A stretch of 64,000 nt of DNA, from NCBI GenBank assembly GCA_027063305.1, contig JAMORY010000013.1, positions 1 to 64,000 on the forward strand, read 5' to 3'. Within the stretch, counting starts at the first letter, position 1, and every line of letters begins with the position of its first letter. Shown piece by piece: positions 38,671 through 48,446 of the stretch. A program made the translations under genes and the position numbers. The notes beneath the pieces are model-generated. The model was given only the letters and a program-made list of their open reading frames with translations, made no database searches and was not told where the DNA came from. The stretch is from Sulfurovum sp. GTDB taxonomy: Bacteria; Campylobacterota; Campylobacteria; Campylobacterales; Sulfurovaceae.

Positions 38671-39384
38671 ATGGCATTTATCCAAGAGCAACCGCCCATC
38701 AACATCGGTGCCGATATCTCCGTACGTTCATTTGAGATGATCGAAGAGGAGCTTCAGCACTACCCACAGGCAAAGAACTTCAACCAAGAGGAGCTCGCTG
38801 TCATCTCACGGCTCATCCATACCACCACCTGCTTCAAGGAGATACTTGACAATATCTACTTCTCTCCCAATGCCTTACAACGCATTAAGGGACTTTTGGA
38901 GCAAAAAGCCAAGATCATTGTCGATGTCAATATGATCAAGGTTGGGCTGAGCCAGTTCTACCTCGATACCTACGGCAATGAGGTCATCTGCTACATCAAT
39001 GAACCCTTTACCTATGAACATGCCGCCAAGAACAAGACAACACGCAGTTACGCCGCCGTGGTCGAGGCGATCAAACGCCACAAGGATGAACCGATGGTAC
39101 TGGTATGCGGGAATGCCCCTACCTTCATCTATGCCGCCATCAATACCCTGCTCGATGAGGGGGTCGACCTGAGTCGTGTCGCACTTCTGCTCTTTCCTGT
39201 CGGATTCGTCAACGTACTCGAATCCAAAGAGTACGGCAAGCGTTTTAGCGAACACTTCGATGTACCCGCTGTCATCATGCAAGGGCGCTTCGGAAGCTCG
39301 ACCATGGGCGTTGCCACGCTTCATGCGACATACAAGCTCATCAAAGATTACGATGGCACCACACACTACAACGGGAAGAAGTAA
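38671..39384 (+). CDS. cbiC: Precorrin-8X methylmutase
   Basis: SRLIHTTTCFKEILDNIYFS, IVDVNMIKVGLS, FPVGFVNVLESKE. Confidence 0.93.
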   Translation: MAFIQEQPPINIGADISVRSFEMIEEELQHYPQAKNFNQEELAVISRLIHTTTCFKEILDNIYFSPNALQRIKGLLEQKAKIIVDVNMIKVGLSQFYLDTYGNEVICYINEPFTYEHAAKNKTTRSYAAVVEAIKRHKDEPMVLVCGNAPTFIYAAINTLLDEGVDLSRVALLLFPVGFVNVLESKEYGKRFSEHFDVPAVIMQGRFGSSTMGVATLHATYKLIKDYDGTTHYNGKK

Positions 39385-39386
39385 CG

Positions 39387-40049
39387 ATGTGCGCATACTA
39401 TGAAGATGGTCAAGAGAAGATCAGACAAGGAGATATCGCCAACTATCTGACCAATCAGATAGAGATACTCGAAGCCAAACATCTCAAAGAGAGCAAGACC
39501 ATGCGCATCCGTTACCGCAGTAACGACAAGGAGATATCGCTTGAAGTCCCCTACAAGACGGTCATGAACGCCATGACGCTCATTTCGCGAGCGCCAAAAA
39601 AAGAGCCCAAGATCAATGAGATGGGACAAGAGGTGGTCGAGGGCTACGCCTGCAAACCCAAAGACTTCGACCCCGACCGTCCCATCATGCACTTTAAGTA
39701 CCAGATATTCATCTGTGACGATGAGCGGTGTACCAAGGCGGCAAAGACCGATAAGGCGGCATGGCTGAGGGAGATACTCAAAGATATGGGGCTCAATCAA
39801 GGAAAAGACCGTATCAAGATCTCCCGAACGGGCTGTTTCGGTGCCTGCCGTTTTCGTCAGGTCGCCGAGTGTGTCGCCAATACGCAAGCCAACGGAAAAG
39901 CGGAGAACAATGCACTCTGGTTCAGACACACCCACAGATGGGACGAAAAGCAGTGGCGTGCACTCTTTGCTGCACTCAGAGATGATAAAGCGCTCTCTTC
40001 ATGCATCGATGCATCGGCTTATATCCCGATGAAGGTCTACGGAGAGTAG
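39387..40049 (+). CDS. Thioredoxin-like [2Fe-2S] ferredoxin-domain protein within the B12 operon
   Basis: FICDDERCTKAAK...KISRTGCFGACRFRQVAECVAN cysteine pattern. Confidence 0.75.
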   Translation: MCAYYEDGQEKIRQGDIANYLTNQIEILEAKHLKESKTMRIRYRSNDKEISLEVPYKTVMNAMTLISRAPKKEPKINEMGQEVVEGYACKPKDFDPDRPIMHFKYQIFICDDERCTKAAKTDKAAWLREILKDMGLNQGKDRIKISRTGCFGACRFRQVAECVANTQANGKAENNALWFRHTHRWDEKQWRALFAALRDDKALSSCIDASAYIPMKVYGE

Positions 40050-40050
40050 C

Positions 40051-41037
40051 ATGAAAGAGCAAAGTGCTCCGCTGCGTAGAGGCTATACCACAGGCGTTCA
40101 CGCTGCGGTAGCCTTCGGTGCGGCACTTGAAGGGCTCTTGGCATCGGGAGAGACCACGCAGAGCCGAACAGAGAAGATGGACAATGACGACCTCGATGTC
40201 ACCAAAGGGTGCGAGATCGTCGTTACCTGTAGCTATTATCGTGATGTGCTGGTATGTAACCCCATTGCGCATACGCCCTACACCATCGGAAAGATCGAAC
40301 TCTATGCCGGAGAGGGGGTCGGGGTGGTGACCAAAGCGGGGCTCAAGCCGCCCAAGGGCTACCCCGCCATCAACCCCGCTCCGCTAAAAGCCATGGAAGC
40401 GAGGGTCGCACACCATGCCCACAAGATCACAAGGCACATCTATGCGACCATCTCCGTTACCGACGGACAAGCACTTGCCAAAAAGACGGCAAATGCCAAA
40501 GTGGGCGTGCTTGGAGGCATCTCCATTCTAGGCAGTACCGGTATTGTCAAACCCGTCTCCAGCGATGCCTATCTCGACTCCATCGCGACCGAGATCGGTT
40601 TTGCCAGGGAGAACGGCTACGAAAAACTTGTGCTGACACTGGGCAACAGTGCCTTGGCATATGCCAAAACGAACTACGACGAAGCGCAGATCGTCGAGAT
40701 AGGCAACTTCGTCCACGATGCGCTAGAGATCGCACAAGAGAAAGGGATGTACGATATCACATTCATCTGCGGTATCGCCAAAGCGGTCAAAGTGATGCAA
40801 GGGTGCAAAAATACCCACAACCGATTCGGCAGCATCGACTTTGAAGCGCTCTGTATGCAGATCAAAGAGGATCTCAATATCGAGATAGCCCATCAGAAGC
40901 TCAATACCGTCAAAGGGTTGACCAAAGAGCTGGGCGCTTATGCGGATGCCTTTTACCATATGGTCAAGGCTGGAACAGACGAACAGATCAAACATTGGTT
41001 CCCGAACCTCAAGGTCGGAACCGTCATAGTGAGGTAA
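40051..41037 (+). CDS. cbiD: Cobalt-precorrin-5B C1-methyltransferase
   Basis: RRGYTTGVHAAVAFGAAL; GEGVGVVTKAGL; LGGISILGSTGIVKPVS. Confidence 0.95.
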   Translation: MKEQSAPLRRGYTTGVHAAVAFGAALEGLLASGETTQSRTEKMDNDDLDVTKGCEIVVTCSYYRDVLVCNPIAHTPYTIGKIELYAGEGVGVVTKAGLKPPKGYPAINPAPLKAMEARVAHHAHKITRHIYATISVTDGQALAKKTANAKVGVLGGISILGSTGIVKPVSSDAYLDSIATEIGFARENGYEKLVLTLGNSALAYAKTNYDEAQIVEIGNFVHDALEIAQEKGMYDITFICGIAKAVKVMQGCKNTHNRFGSIDFEALCMQIKEDLNIEIAHQKLNTVKGLTKELGAYADAFYHMVKAGTDEQIKHWFPNLKVGTVIVR

Positions 41038-41040
41038 ACA

Positions 41041-42210
41041 ATGCTAACGATTACAGGAAACGGTATGGGCGGATATACGTTCAATAACCTAACCGTCGAT
41101 ACCGATGCGTACGATGTCATTATTTGTGACAAGAACTTCGAGGTCGACGCACCGAATGTTAAAAAGCTCTCCTACTCAGAGGCGCGATCGTATATTCTGG
41201 AACACTACGAGCATATGCAGATCCTCTATGTGGTCACAGGCAGTCCTTTCTTCTACTCGGCGGGAATACTCCTTGCCAAACAGTTGCCCAAAGATGCCGT
41301 AAAGATCATCGATAACACCTCCTCCCTGCGCTATATGCAGGCAACTTGCCACTTTGCAGATGCGCAGACGGCACACCTCTCCATCCACGGGCGTGCGCAC
41401 ATCGACCTTGAAGCGTTCCTGACAAAGCCCTACACCTTCATTCTTTGTGATGAGAAGAGCATTGAGAAGGTACGCCGCGCGACAGCCTATCTGCCCAAAG
41501 ATGCCCTCAAGGTGACCATCGGCTACAAGCTTGGCTACCCCGATGAGCAGATAGCCCCCATCGATCTGGCGCAAGTACCAGATACGTATGACCTGTGTGC
41601 CCCCTATGTGCTGCTCATAGAGCGCTGCTTCACCCCCATACCCTCCGTATGCAGTGACGATCTCTTTGCTACCGAGCGCGGGATGATCACCAAACAGTAC
41701 AAACGCCACCTCTCCTTGCAGCACTTGGACCTTTCTGGCAATCAACTGCTCTGGGATGTAGGTGCGGGCAGCGGAAGTTGTGCCATTGAGGCGTACAAAC
41801 GCTACCGTGTCCGTACGGTTCTTTTCGAAAAACAGCCCCAGCGCTGCGACTTCATCCGTCAGAACCTCCGTACGCACTATGTGTGTGACACACAGCTGAT
41901 CGAAGGTGATGCCCAAACACACTTTGACTCACTCACACAAGACCCCGACCGCATCTTTGTAGGCGGCGGTGGCGAGAAGGTCATCGCACGCCTTCCTTAC
42001 CTCTATGAGAGACTGACTAATGAAGGGGTGATGCTCATCAATGCCATTACCCTCAAGAACCTGACCCAGATGATACAGGTGCTCAATGAAGCGAAGATCG
42101 CCTACAAGGTCATCTCGCTCTCACTCACCACCTACAAAGGAAGCCTTGACCTTATCGAGCCCGAAAGACAGCTGTTTCAAATCAAAGTATGCAAAGGAGC
42201 ATCCCAATGA
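41041..42210 (+). CDS. cbiET: Fused cobalt-precorrin-7 C5-methyltransferase / decarboxylating C15-methyltransferase
   Basis: N-terminal CbiE (MLTITGNGMGGYT), C-terminal CbiT (LLWDVGAGSGSCAIEAYK). Confidence 0.92.
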   Translation: MLTITGNGMGGYTFNNLTVDTDAYDVIICDKNFEVDAPNVKKLSYSEARSYILEHYEHMQILYVVTGSPFFYSAGILLAKQLPKDAVKIIDNTSSLRYMQATCHFADAQTAHLSIHGRAHIDLEAFLTKPYTFILCDEKSIEKVRRATAYLPKDALKVTIGYKLGYPDEQIAPIDLAQVPDTYDLCAPYVLLIERCFTPIPSVCSDDLFATERGMITKQYKRHLSLQHLDLSGNQLLWDVGAGSGSCAIEAYKRYRVRTVLFEKQPQRCDFIRQNLRTHYVCDTQLIEGDAQTHFDSLTQDPDRIFVGGGGEKVIARLPYLYERLTNEGVMLINAITLKNLTQMIQVLNEAKIAYKVISLSLTTYKGSLDLIEPERQLFQIKVCKGASQ

Positions 42211-42941
42211 TCTACTTTATCGGTGCAGGGCCCGGAGACCCTGACTTGGTGACCATCAAGGCACAAAAGATACTCCAACAAGCAGATGCCGTACTCTACA
42301 CCGGTTCGCTCGTACCCCGCGAGGTGCTGGGCTGGTGCAAGGAGGATGCGCTTATCGTCGATTCTCAAGGGATGAAATACCCTGAGATATTCGACTTTCT
42401 CAAGACCCATAAAGAAAAAGTGGTCGCCCGTGTCCATACGGGTGATCCTTCGCTCTACTCCACCATTGCCAAGCAGATCGCCTTTTTGCAAGAGGAGAAG
42501 ATAGCCTACGAAGTGATACCGGGCATTACCGCAGCCTTTGGTGTGGCAGCATCGCTTGGCATTGAATACACCGTTCCGGGTGTCTCACAGACCATCATTC
42601 TTACCCGCGTCGAGGGGCGCACCCCCAACCCCGAGCCGCTGGAGAACATCTTGGCGTGCAAGCACTCCTCTTTAATCTTCTACCTCTCCATCCTCCTGCT
42701 CAAAAAGCTCAAAAGTAAAGCGCTGGAGATGGGCTATGACCCGAAAACCCCCTGCTGGGTGGTCGAAAAAGCAACATGGGAAGAGGAGGCCATCTACAAA
42801 GGTACCCTTACCGACATTGAAGAGAAGGTTTTCCATATTCGCGGTGTGGCGCTTATCTTGCTGGGGGATTTCCTCCATCAAGAAGAGAGTGAGCCCTCTC
42901 GCCTCTATGTCAAACCCCTACGCAAGGAGCAGAAAGCATGA
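42207..42941 (+). CDS. cbiF: Cobalt-precorrin-4 C11-methyltransferase
   Basis: MIYFIGAGPGDPDLVTIKAQKIL; VARVHTGDPSLYSTIAKQI. Confidence 0.95.
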   Translation: MIYFIGAGPGDPDLVTIKAQKILQQADAVLYTGSLVPREVLGWCKEDALIVDSQGMKYPEIFDFLKTHKEKVVARVHTGDPSLYSTIAKQIAFLQEEKIAYEVIPGITAAFGVAASLGIEYTVPGVSQTIILTRVEGRTPNPEPLENILACKHSSLIFYLSILLLKKLKSKALEMGYDPKTPCWVVEKATWEEEAIYKGTLTDIEEKVFHIRGVALILLGDFLHQEESEPSRLYVKPLRKEQKA

Positions 42942-43951
42942 AGATAGCCGTTATCACCATCAACCAGCCTAGCCTCGATGCTGCGGGGCGACTCCTTGGT
43001 GTTCTAGGTGAGCATGACGTGGACGTTTACGGCAAAGCGGGACTGGCACATAGCCTTGAGCGTTTGCACACCTACAAAAAGCTCGATGACATTCTCCCCG
43101 ATGCATGGAAGCATTACGATGCCATCATCGCCATCTTGGCAATGGGTGCGGTGGTTCGCAAGATCGCTCCGCTACTTGAAGACAAAGCGACCGATCCTGC
43201 CGTGATCGTCATCAACCTTGCGCTGGACAAGATAGTTCCGCTGCTTAGCGGACATCTCGGCGGTGCCAACGCACTGGCAGACACCCTTGCTCAGCGTCTA
43301 CCAAACTGCATCAACTTCATCTCTACCGCGACCGACCAGACAAAAACACTGGCGTTTGAAATGCTGGCACAAGAGCGAGGCTGGCAGATAGCAAACCTCA
43401 AAGCTCTTGCACGCATCTCCAACCGCCTCATCAACAAACAGCCCGTCAAGGTAGCCACCTACCCCACACTCTTTAAGAGCATCCCCGACAAAACACACCT
43501 TACCCATGTAGGGTTTGAGCATATCGATGAAGATACCGTGGTCATCGCCCCGCACATCCAAAGCGATGCCCTTACGCTCAAACCTCCTGTTACACTGGGT
43601 ATGGGATGCAACAGAGATACCCCTTTTGCGCTACTTAAAGAGGCGTTTGAAGCCTTTTTGACCAAACATCACCTAACCAAAGCCTCCATTGCAGGCATCG
43701 CCTCTTTTGAAGCGAAAAAAGATGAGGCAGGACTCTTGGCACTTGCCAAAGCGTATGACCTGCCCATCCACTTTTACGACAAAGCCAAGATCAACGCACT
43801 GGAAGCGACCTTCAGCCCCTCTGCCTCTACCAAGTTCTTCGGGCTCAAAGGGGTGGCTGAACCAAGTGCGGTTCTAGGCTCTGTCTATAAGGAGCTTGTG
43901 ATCAAAAAAGAGGTATATAACAAAGCAATTACCATAGCAGGAGCGATCTAA
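42938..43951 (+). CDS. cbiG: Cobalt-precorrin-5A hydrolase
   Basis: LAMGAVVRKIAPLLEDKATDPAVIVINLALDKIVPLLSGHLGGANALA; GMGCNRDTP. Confidence 0.95.
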   Translation: MKIAVITINQPSLDAAGRLLGVLGEHDVDVYGKAGLAHSLERLHTYKKLDDILPDAWKHYDAIIAILAMGAVVRKIAPLLEDKATDPAVIVINLALDKIVPLLSGHLGGANALADTLAQRLPNCINFISTATDQTKTLAFEMLAQERGWQIANLKALARISNRLINKQPVKVATYPTLFKSIPDKTHLTHVGFEHIDEDTVVIAPHIQSDALTLKPPVTLGMGCNRDTPFALLKEAFEAFLTKHHLTKASIAGIASFEAKKDEAGLLALAKAYDLPIHFYDKAKINALEATFSPSASTKFFGLKGVAEPSAVLGSVYKELVIKKEVYNKAITIAGAI

Positions 43952-44736
43952 TGGCACATAAACTCTACATCTTAAGCAGCGGTGCAGGCGGCACCAAATA
44001 TATGACGACCGAGGCGCTTGCCGCACTGGATGAGTGTGAAGTAGTGGTAGGCTACCGCAACTATGTCAAAGAGCTCTCCGAGCTTATTGGCGACAAGCCG
44101 GTATTCATGTCGGGAATGACAAAAGAGATCGCACGGTGTCAAGAGGCGATCAACTACGCCAAAGAGGGTAAGACCACCTGCATCATCTCCAACGGTGATG
44201 TCAATGTCTTTGGTATGGCAACACTGGTCGTGGAACTGATGGACGAACAGAACCTTTGGGATGAGATAGAGGTTGAATCCATTGCAGGAGTCACTTCGTT
44301 TTTGGCAACGGCAAGCCGTGTGGGTGCGCCCATCAGCCAAGACTTTGCCGTTATCTCCCTCTCGGACAAGCTTACCGACATCGACCTCATTGACAAACGT
44401 GTGCAGTTGGGCTTGGAGGGTGATTTTGTTCTGGGCATCTACAATCCCAAGTCCAAAAAGCGCATTCAGCCCTACCTCAACTTTTTAGAAAGGCTCAAAG
44501 CGATTGATGAGCGCATTGCCATCATCGCCTCTCATGTGGGGCGCAACAAAGAGAAGGTCACCATCACCACCACGACCGAGCTTATTAAAGAGGGGCTGGA
44601 GCATCCTGAGATCACGATGTCGACACTCATTATCGTCTGTAACACCAACGCCAGACTGACCAAAAACGGGCTGGTACTCACCCCACGCGGCTACCTCAAC
44701 AAGTATGAACTTAACGGGGAGCTCAAAGCCAAGTGA
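43951..44736 (+). CDS. cbiH: Precorrin-3B / cobalt-factor III C17-methyltransferase
   Basis: CEVVVGYRNYVKEL; SNGDVNVFGMATLV; ESIAGVTSFLATASRVGAPISQDFAVISLSD. Confidence 0.95.
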   Translation: MAHKLYILSSGAGGTKYMTTEALAALDECEVVVGYRNYVKELSELIGDKPVFMSGMTKEIARCQEAINYAKEGKTTCIISNGDVNVFGMATLVVELMDEQNLWDEIEVESIAGVTSFLATASRVGAPISQDFAVISLSDKLTDIDLIDKRVQLGLEGDFVLGIYNPKSKKRIQPYLNFLERLKAIDERIAIIASHVGRNKEKVTITTTTELIKEGLEHPEITMSTLIIVCNTNARLTKNGLVLTPRGYLNKYELNGELKAK

Positions 44737-45995
44737 AAGCCTACTGCATCTCCGCCATCGCTTCCAATCAGGGGAAGACCATCTTGACCACCGCACTTCT
44801 GTGGCACTTTCGCCACCGTGTGCGCCCCTTCAAGATAGGCCCCGACTTCATCGACCCGCAGTTTCACACCCGTGTCTGCGGTACACCTTCGGTCAACCTT
44901 GACAGCTTCATCATGAACGAAGATCAGATAGCGTGGATGTTCGCACACTATGCCACCCAAGAGGTCGCCGTCATCGAGGGGGTCATGGGCTTTTACGATG
45001 GTCAGAACAAAGGGTGCTCGGCTTATTCGGTAAGTAAACGTCTGGGGGTTCCTACCATCTTGGTGCTTGACGGCAGCGGCAGCTACATCACCGTCTCTGC
45101 GGTGCTTAAAGGGCTGCTTAGCTACAGAGATGACAACACCATTCAAGCAGTGGTACTCAACAAACTCTCCTCCCCCATGCACTATGCGCTCATCAAAAAA
45201 CAGTTAGAAGCAGACCATCCGCACATCAAGGTGTTAGGCTGGATCGCCAAGAACCTCCCCTCTTTAAGCGACACCCACTTAGGGCTTGACCTCAGATCGC
45301 TTGATGCCATAGCCAACATCAGCCAGGAGGTGCTTACGCACATCGACCTTGAAGCGCTCGAAAGCCTAAACCCCTGCACCCCGAACACCCCTAGCCACTA
45401 CCCTTTCCCCAAAGTACAAAAGCAGCCAAAGAGCATCGCCGTAGTGCATGATGAGAACTTCTCGTTCCTCTACCACGACAACTTCATGTTTTTGCAAGCA
45501 CATTTCCAAGAGGTCATCACCCTCAACGCAACCCGCAACGAGCCCATTCCACCCCATGCGGACATAGTCTACATCCCTGGCGGTTACGTAGAGAGCGACG
45601 AAACCTATGCTCGCATCAAAGATGCTGACATATTCAAAGCTTCACTCATAGCCCATGCCAAGAGCAAACCCGTCTATGCCGAGTGCGCAGGACTGCTCTA
45701 CCTTGGCAAAAGTGTCGATGACAAACCTATGAGCAACATTTTAGACATCACCTTTACGCTGGAAAAACGCTTTGTCAGACTAGGCTACTACTACAACCAA
45801 GCAGACATCAAAGGACACGCATTCCACTACACCCGCCCCACCCCCTCAACACTGCAAAAAGGGTTTGATATACTCAGCAAGACCCCGCAGGGCAAAGGAG
45901 AGATCGGTAGCTGGCAAGAGGGAAAGGTCTTTGGTACCTACCTGCATACGATGTTCAGGGCGTATCCAGAAGTGATAATGGAGAAAATAAGATGA
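44733..45995 (+). CDS. cbiA: Cobyrinate a,c-diamide synthase
   Basis: SAIASNQGKTILTTALLWHF; VIEGVMGFYDG; IPGGYVE. Confidence 0.94.
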   Translation: MKAYCISAIASNQGKTILTTALLWHFRHRVRPFKIGPDFIDPQFHTRVCGTPSVNLDSFIMNEDQIAWMFAHYATQEVAVIEGVMGFYDGQNKGCSAYSVSKRLGVPTILVLDGSGSYITVSAVLKGLLSYRDDNTIQAVVLNKLSSPMHYALIKKQLEADHPHIKVLGWIAKNLPSLSDTHLGLDLRSLDAIANISQEVLTHIDLEALESLNPCTPNTPSHYPFPKVQKQPKSIAVVHDENFSFLYHDNFMFLQAHFQEVITLNATRNEPIPPHADIVYIPGGYVESDETYARIKDADIFKASLIAHAKSKPVYAECAGLLYLGKSVDDKPMSNILDITFTLEKRFVRLGYYYNQADIKGHAFHYTRPTPSTLQKGFDILSKTPQGKGEIGSWQEGKVFGTYLHTMFRAYPEVIMEKIR

Positions 45996-47704
45996 AACAC
46001 TTCACCCCCAAAGATGCCGAAACACTCATGAAGATCATTGTCAATCGGCGGGATGTTCGCGGGCATCACTTTAGTAGTGCCCCTATCAATGAGCAAGAGC
46101 TGCAAATGCTGCTTGAAGCCGCGCACCATGCCCCGTCAGTAGGCTACTCTCAGCCGTGGAAGTTCGTGGTAGTGAAGGATGAAACACTGCAAGAAGCCAT
46201 CTACCGAAACTTCAAAGAGAGCTTTAAGAAGAGCAAAAAGAAGTTCAAGCACCGCCCCGAGTATGCCAAGCTCAAACTCGAAGCGCTCAAAGAGACCAAG
46301 CTTCATATTGCCGTTTTCTATCACCATCAAGGAGGGTACATTTTGGGGCAGACAAGCCAAGCGGATGTAGGGCGCTACTCTGTGGCAACTGCCATTGAGA
46401 ATATGTGGCTGATGGCACGAGCACTAAATATCGGTATGGGGTGGGTAAGCATCCTTAAGCCTAAGAAGGTGCGTAAATTGCTGGGGCTTGGCGAAGCGTA
46501 CGAGATGGTCGGCTACCTCTGTGTGGGCAAACTCAAGAGCCTCCCCGATGAACCCGAGCTCAAAATCCTTGGCTGGGAGACGCAAAAAGAGCGAAGCCGT
46601 ACCGTAACGGTGCTTGATGGCACCACACCATACGGATCAACCAGGCACATCCGCCCCATTTGCGGTACCAAAGCCCCGTTAGAGCGACTCATAGACAAAA
46701 AGGCGACATTTCTGATTGCTCTTAGCCACACAAAAACCGCCAACATCAAAGGCATTACCCAGGCAGGTCTTCCGGGCTTGATGCACCTTACCCCCACACT
46801 CGATGCGGAGTTTGTCAAGCTCGGCAGGCTCAAAAGCCTTAAAAAACTTCCCAAGACCGCCAAAGGCATCCCTACCCCTGCGCTCATCACCCGTGCCGTG
46901 CATCTGCTTACCCCCTACGGGCACATCGAAGCGCTCGATCTGGGGCTCAAAACACCTCCCAAGCTCAAACAAAAACATCTGCACCGTTTTGGCATAGTAC
47001 CTAGCGGGAACATCGCCAAAGATGCCAAGATAGACGCACGCGAACTCTTTGAAAAGGGGTACCACTTCGGAGAGAGTTACCAACTCAAAGACAACTACCT
47101 CATCTTGGGTGAGTCTGTCCCCTCAGGTACGACCACGGCAACGGCAACGGCTTTGGCACTAGGCTATGAAGCGGAGGGGCTCTTCTCTTCAAGCTTCAAA
47201 GATGTCCCCAATGACATCCGCCAACGCACCATTACCAAAGCCCTGAAAAAAGCAGAGAACAAAACCGACCTTTTTGACATTCTTGGTACAGTTTCGGACA
47301 ACATGCTCATCTTCAATGCAGGCTTCATCCTCGGTGTCAACGGACGCTTCCCTGTTGTCCTTGCAGGCGGCACGCAGATGGCAGCGGTACTTCTGGTAGC
47401 CAACCGCATCATCGACTACATGGGTACGGCATTTGAAGTACGCAACCTTGCACTCTGCACCACAAAATGGGTCGCCAAAGACAAACACTCTAACATCAAA
47501 GCCCTCTTACAGATGCTCGACTTCCCCATCAACGCCTACTACACCGACTTTGATTTCTCCTGCGCACACACCCCTGCACTCAAACGCTACGACAAAGGCG
47601 AAGCCAAAGAGGGTGCAGGAGCCGGCGCAGCCATCATGTACGGCTACCTCAACGGACTTGGCAAAGAGGAGATCAGCAGGCAGGTAGAGGGATTTTTAGG
47701 CTAA
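45992..47704 (+). CDS. Fusion: BluB-type 5,6-dimethylbenzimidazole synthase + CobT-like phosphoribosyltransferase
   Basis: N-term RRDVRGHHFSSAPINEQELQMLLEAAHHAPSVGYSQPWKFVVVKD (BluB); C-term ESVPSGTTTATATALALG...AGGTQMAAVLLVA (CobT-like). Confidence 0.85.
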   Translation: MKHFTPKDAETLMKIIVNRRDVRGHHFSSAPINEQELQMLLEAAHHAPSVGYSQPWKFVVVKDETLQEAIYRNFKESFKKSKKKFKHRPEYAKLKLEALKETKLHIAVFYHHQGGYILGQTSQADVGRYSVATAIENMWLMARALNIGMGWVSILKPKKVRKLLGLGEAYEMVGYLCVGKLKSLPDEPELKILGWETQKERSRTVTVLDGTTPYGSTRHIRPICGTKAPLERLIDKKATFLIALSHTKTANIKGITQAGLPGLMHLTPTLDAEFVKLGRLKSLKKLPKTAKGIPTPALITRAVHLLTPYGHIEALDLGLKTPPKLKQKHLHRFGIVPSGNIAKDAKIDARELFEKGYHFGESYQLKDNYLILGESVPSGTTTATATALALGYEAEGLFSSSFKDVPNDIRQRTITKALKKAENKTDLFDILGTVSDNMLIFNAGFILGVNGRFPVVLAGGTQMAAVLLVANRIIDYMGTAFEVRNLALCTTKWVAKDKHSNIKALLQMLDFPINAYYTDFDFSCAHTPALKRYDKGEAKEGAGAGAAIMYGYLNGLGKEEISRQVEGFLG

Positions 47705-47749
47705 ATGATACAAATATGTTATAATCATTCTCAAAAAAGGAGAGGATAA

Positions 47750-48034
47750 ATGAACCGTCAAGATATACTTACATTGCTTAAAAACAACAAATCATTTTTA
47801 CAACAACGGTTCAATATTCAATCTATCGCCTTAGCAGGCAGTTTTGCCAGAGATGAGGCTACTTCACAAAGTGATATCGATATTATCGTCAATATGCCCT
47901 CCTCTTTTCAAAATTTTTTTGATCTCAAATATTTTTTAGAAGAGAAGTTAGGCAGAACCGTTGATCTCGGATTGGAAAAAAATCTCCGTGCATTCATCAA
48001 AAAACAGATGCAAGATGAGATGATATATGTCTAG
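47750..48034 (+). CDS. mntA: MNT-type minimal nucleotidyltransferase antitoxin
   Basis: AGSFARDEATSQSDIDIIV (GSX10DXD). Confidence 0.88.
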   Translation: MNRQDILTLLKNNKSFLQQRFNIQSIALAGSFARDEATSQSDIDIIVNMPSSFQNFFDLKYFLEEKLGRTVDLGLEKNLRAFIKKQMQDEMIYV

Positions 48035-48446
48035 GAAGATAGAATTTTATCTCGTAGATATTTTCATCGCAGCCGATAAGATATCACGCTATATTGAAAA
48101 ATTTGAAAATGCAGAAGTTTTTTTGCATAGTGAATTGGAGTGGGATGCAACTATCCGTGAGCTAGAAATTATCGGTGAAGCGACCAATAAATTATTGCAA
48201 GAGAATATACTAGCACCACAATTTCGTATGATCGTCGACTTTAGAAACCAGATCGCTCATGGATATTTCGGAATAGATGAAGAGATCGTATGGGAAGTTG
48301 CAACCATACTCTTAGAAGATTTTATTTGTACACTTCATGATATTGTACAAGAACATAAGATCGATCTTAATGAAGCTATTGAAGCAGCCAAAGAAGATCA
48401 TCACTACAACTTAGCTACACTGTCACTTCTTGAGAGACTTTCATGA
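48027..48446 (+). CDS. hepT: HEPN (DUF86) RNase toxin
   Basis: FRNQIAHGYFGID (RX4HXY). Confidence 0.9.
   Translation: MSRKIEFYLVDIFIAADKISRYIEKFENAEVFLHSELEWDATIRELEIIGEATNKLLQENILAPQFRMIVDFRNQIAHGYFGIDEEIVWEVATILLEDFICTLHDIVQEHKIDLNEAIEAAKEDHHYNLATLSLLERLS

Noticed and set aside
41176-41922. 248-aa minus ORF antisense to cbiET
   Set aside because: Overlaps strong CbiE/CbiT motifs on the plus strand; shadow ORF.
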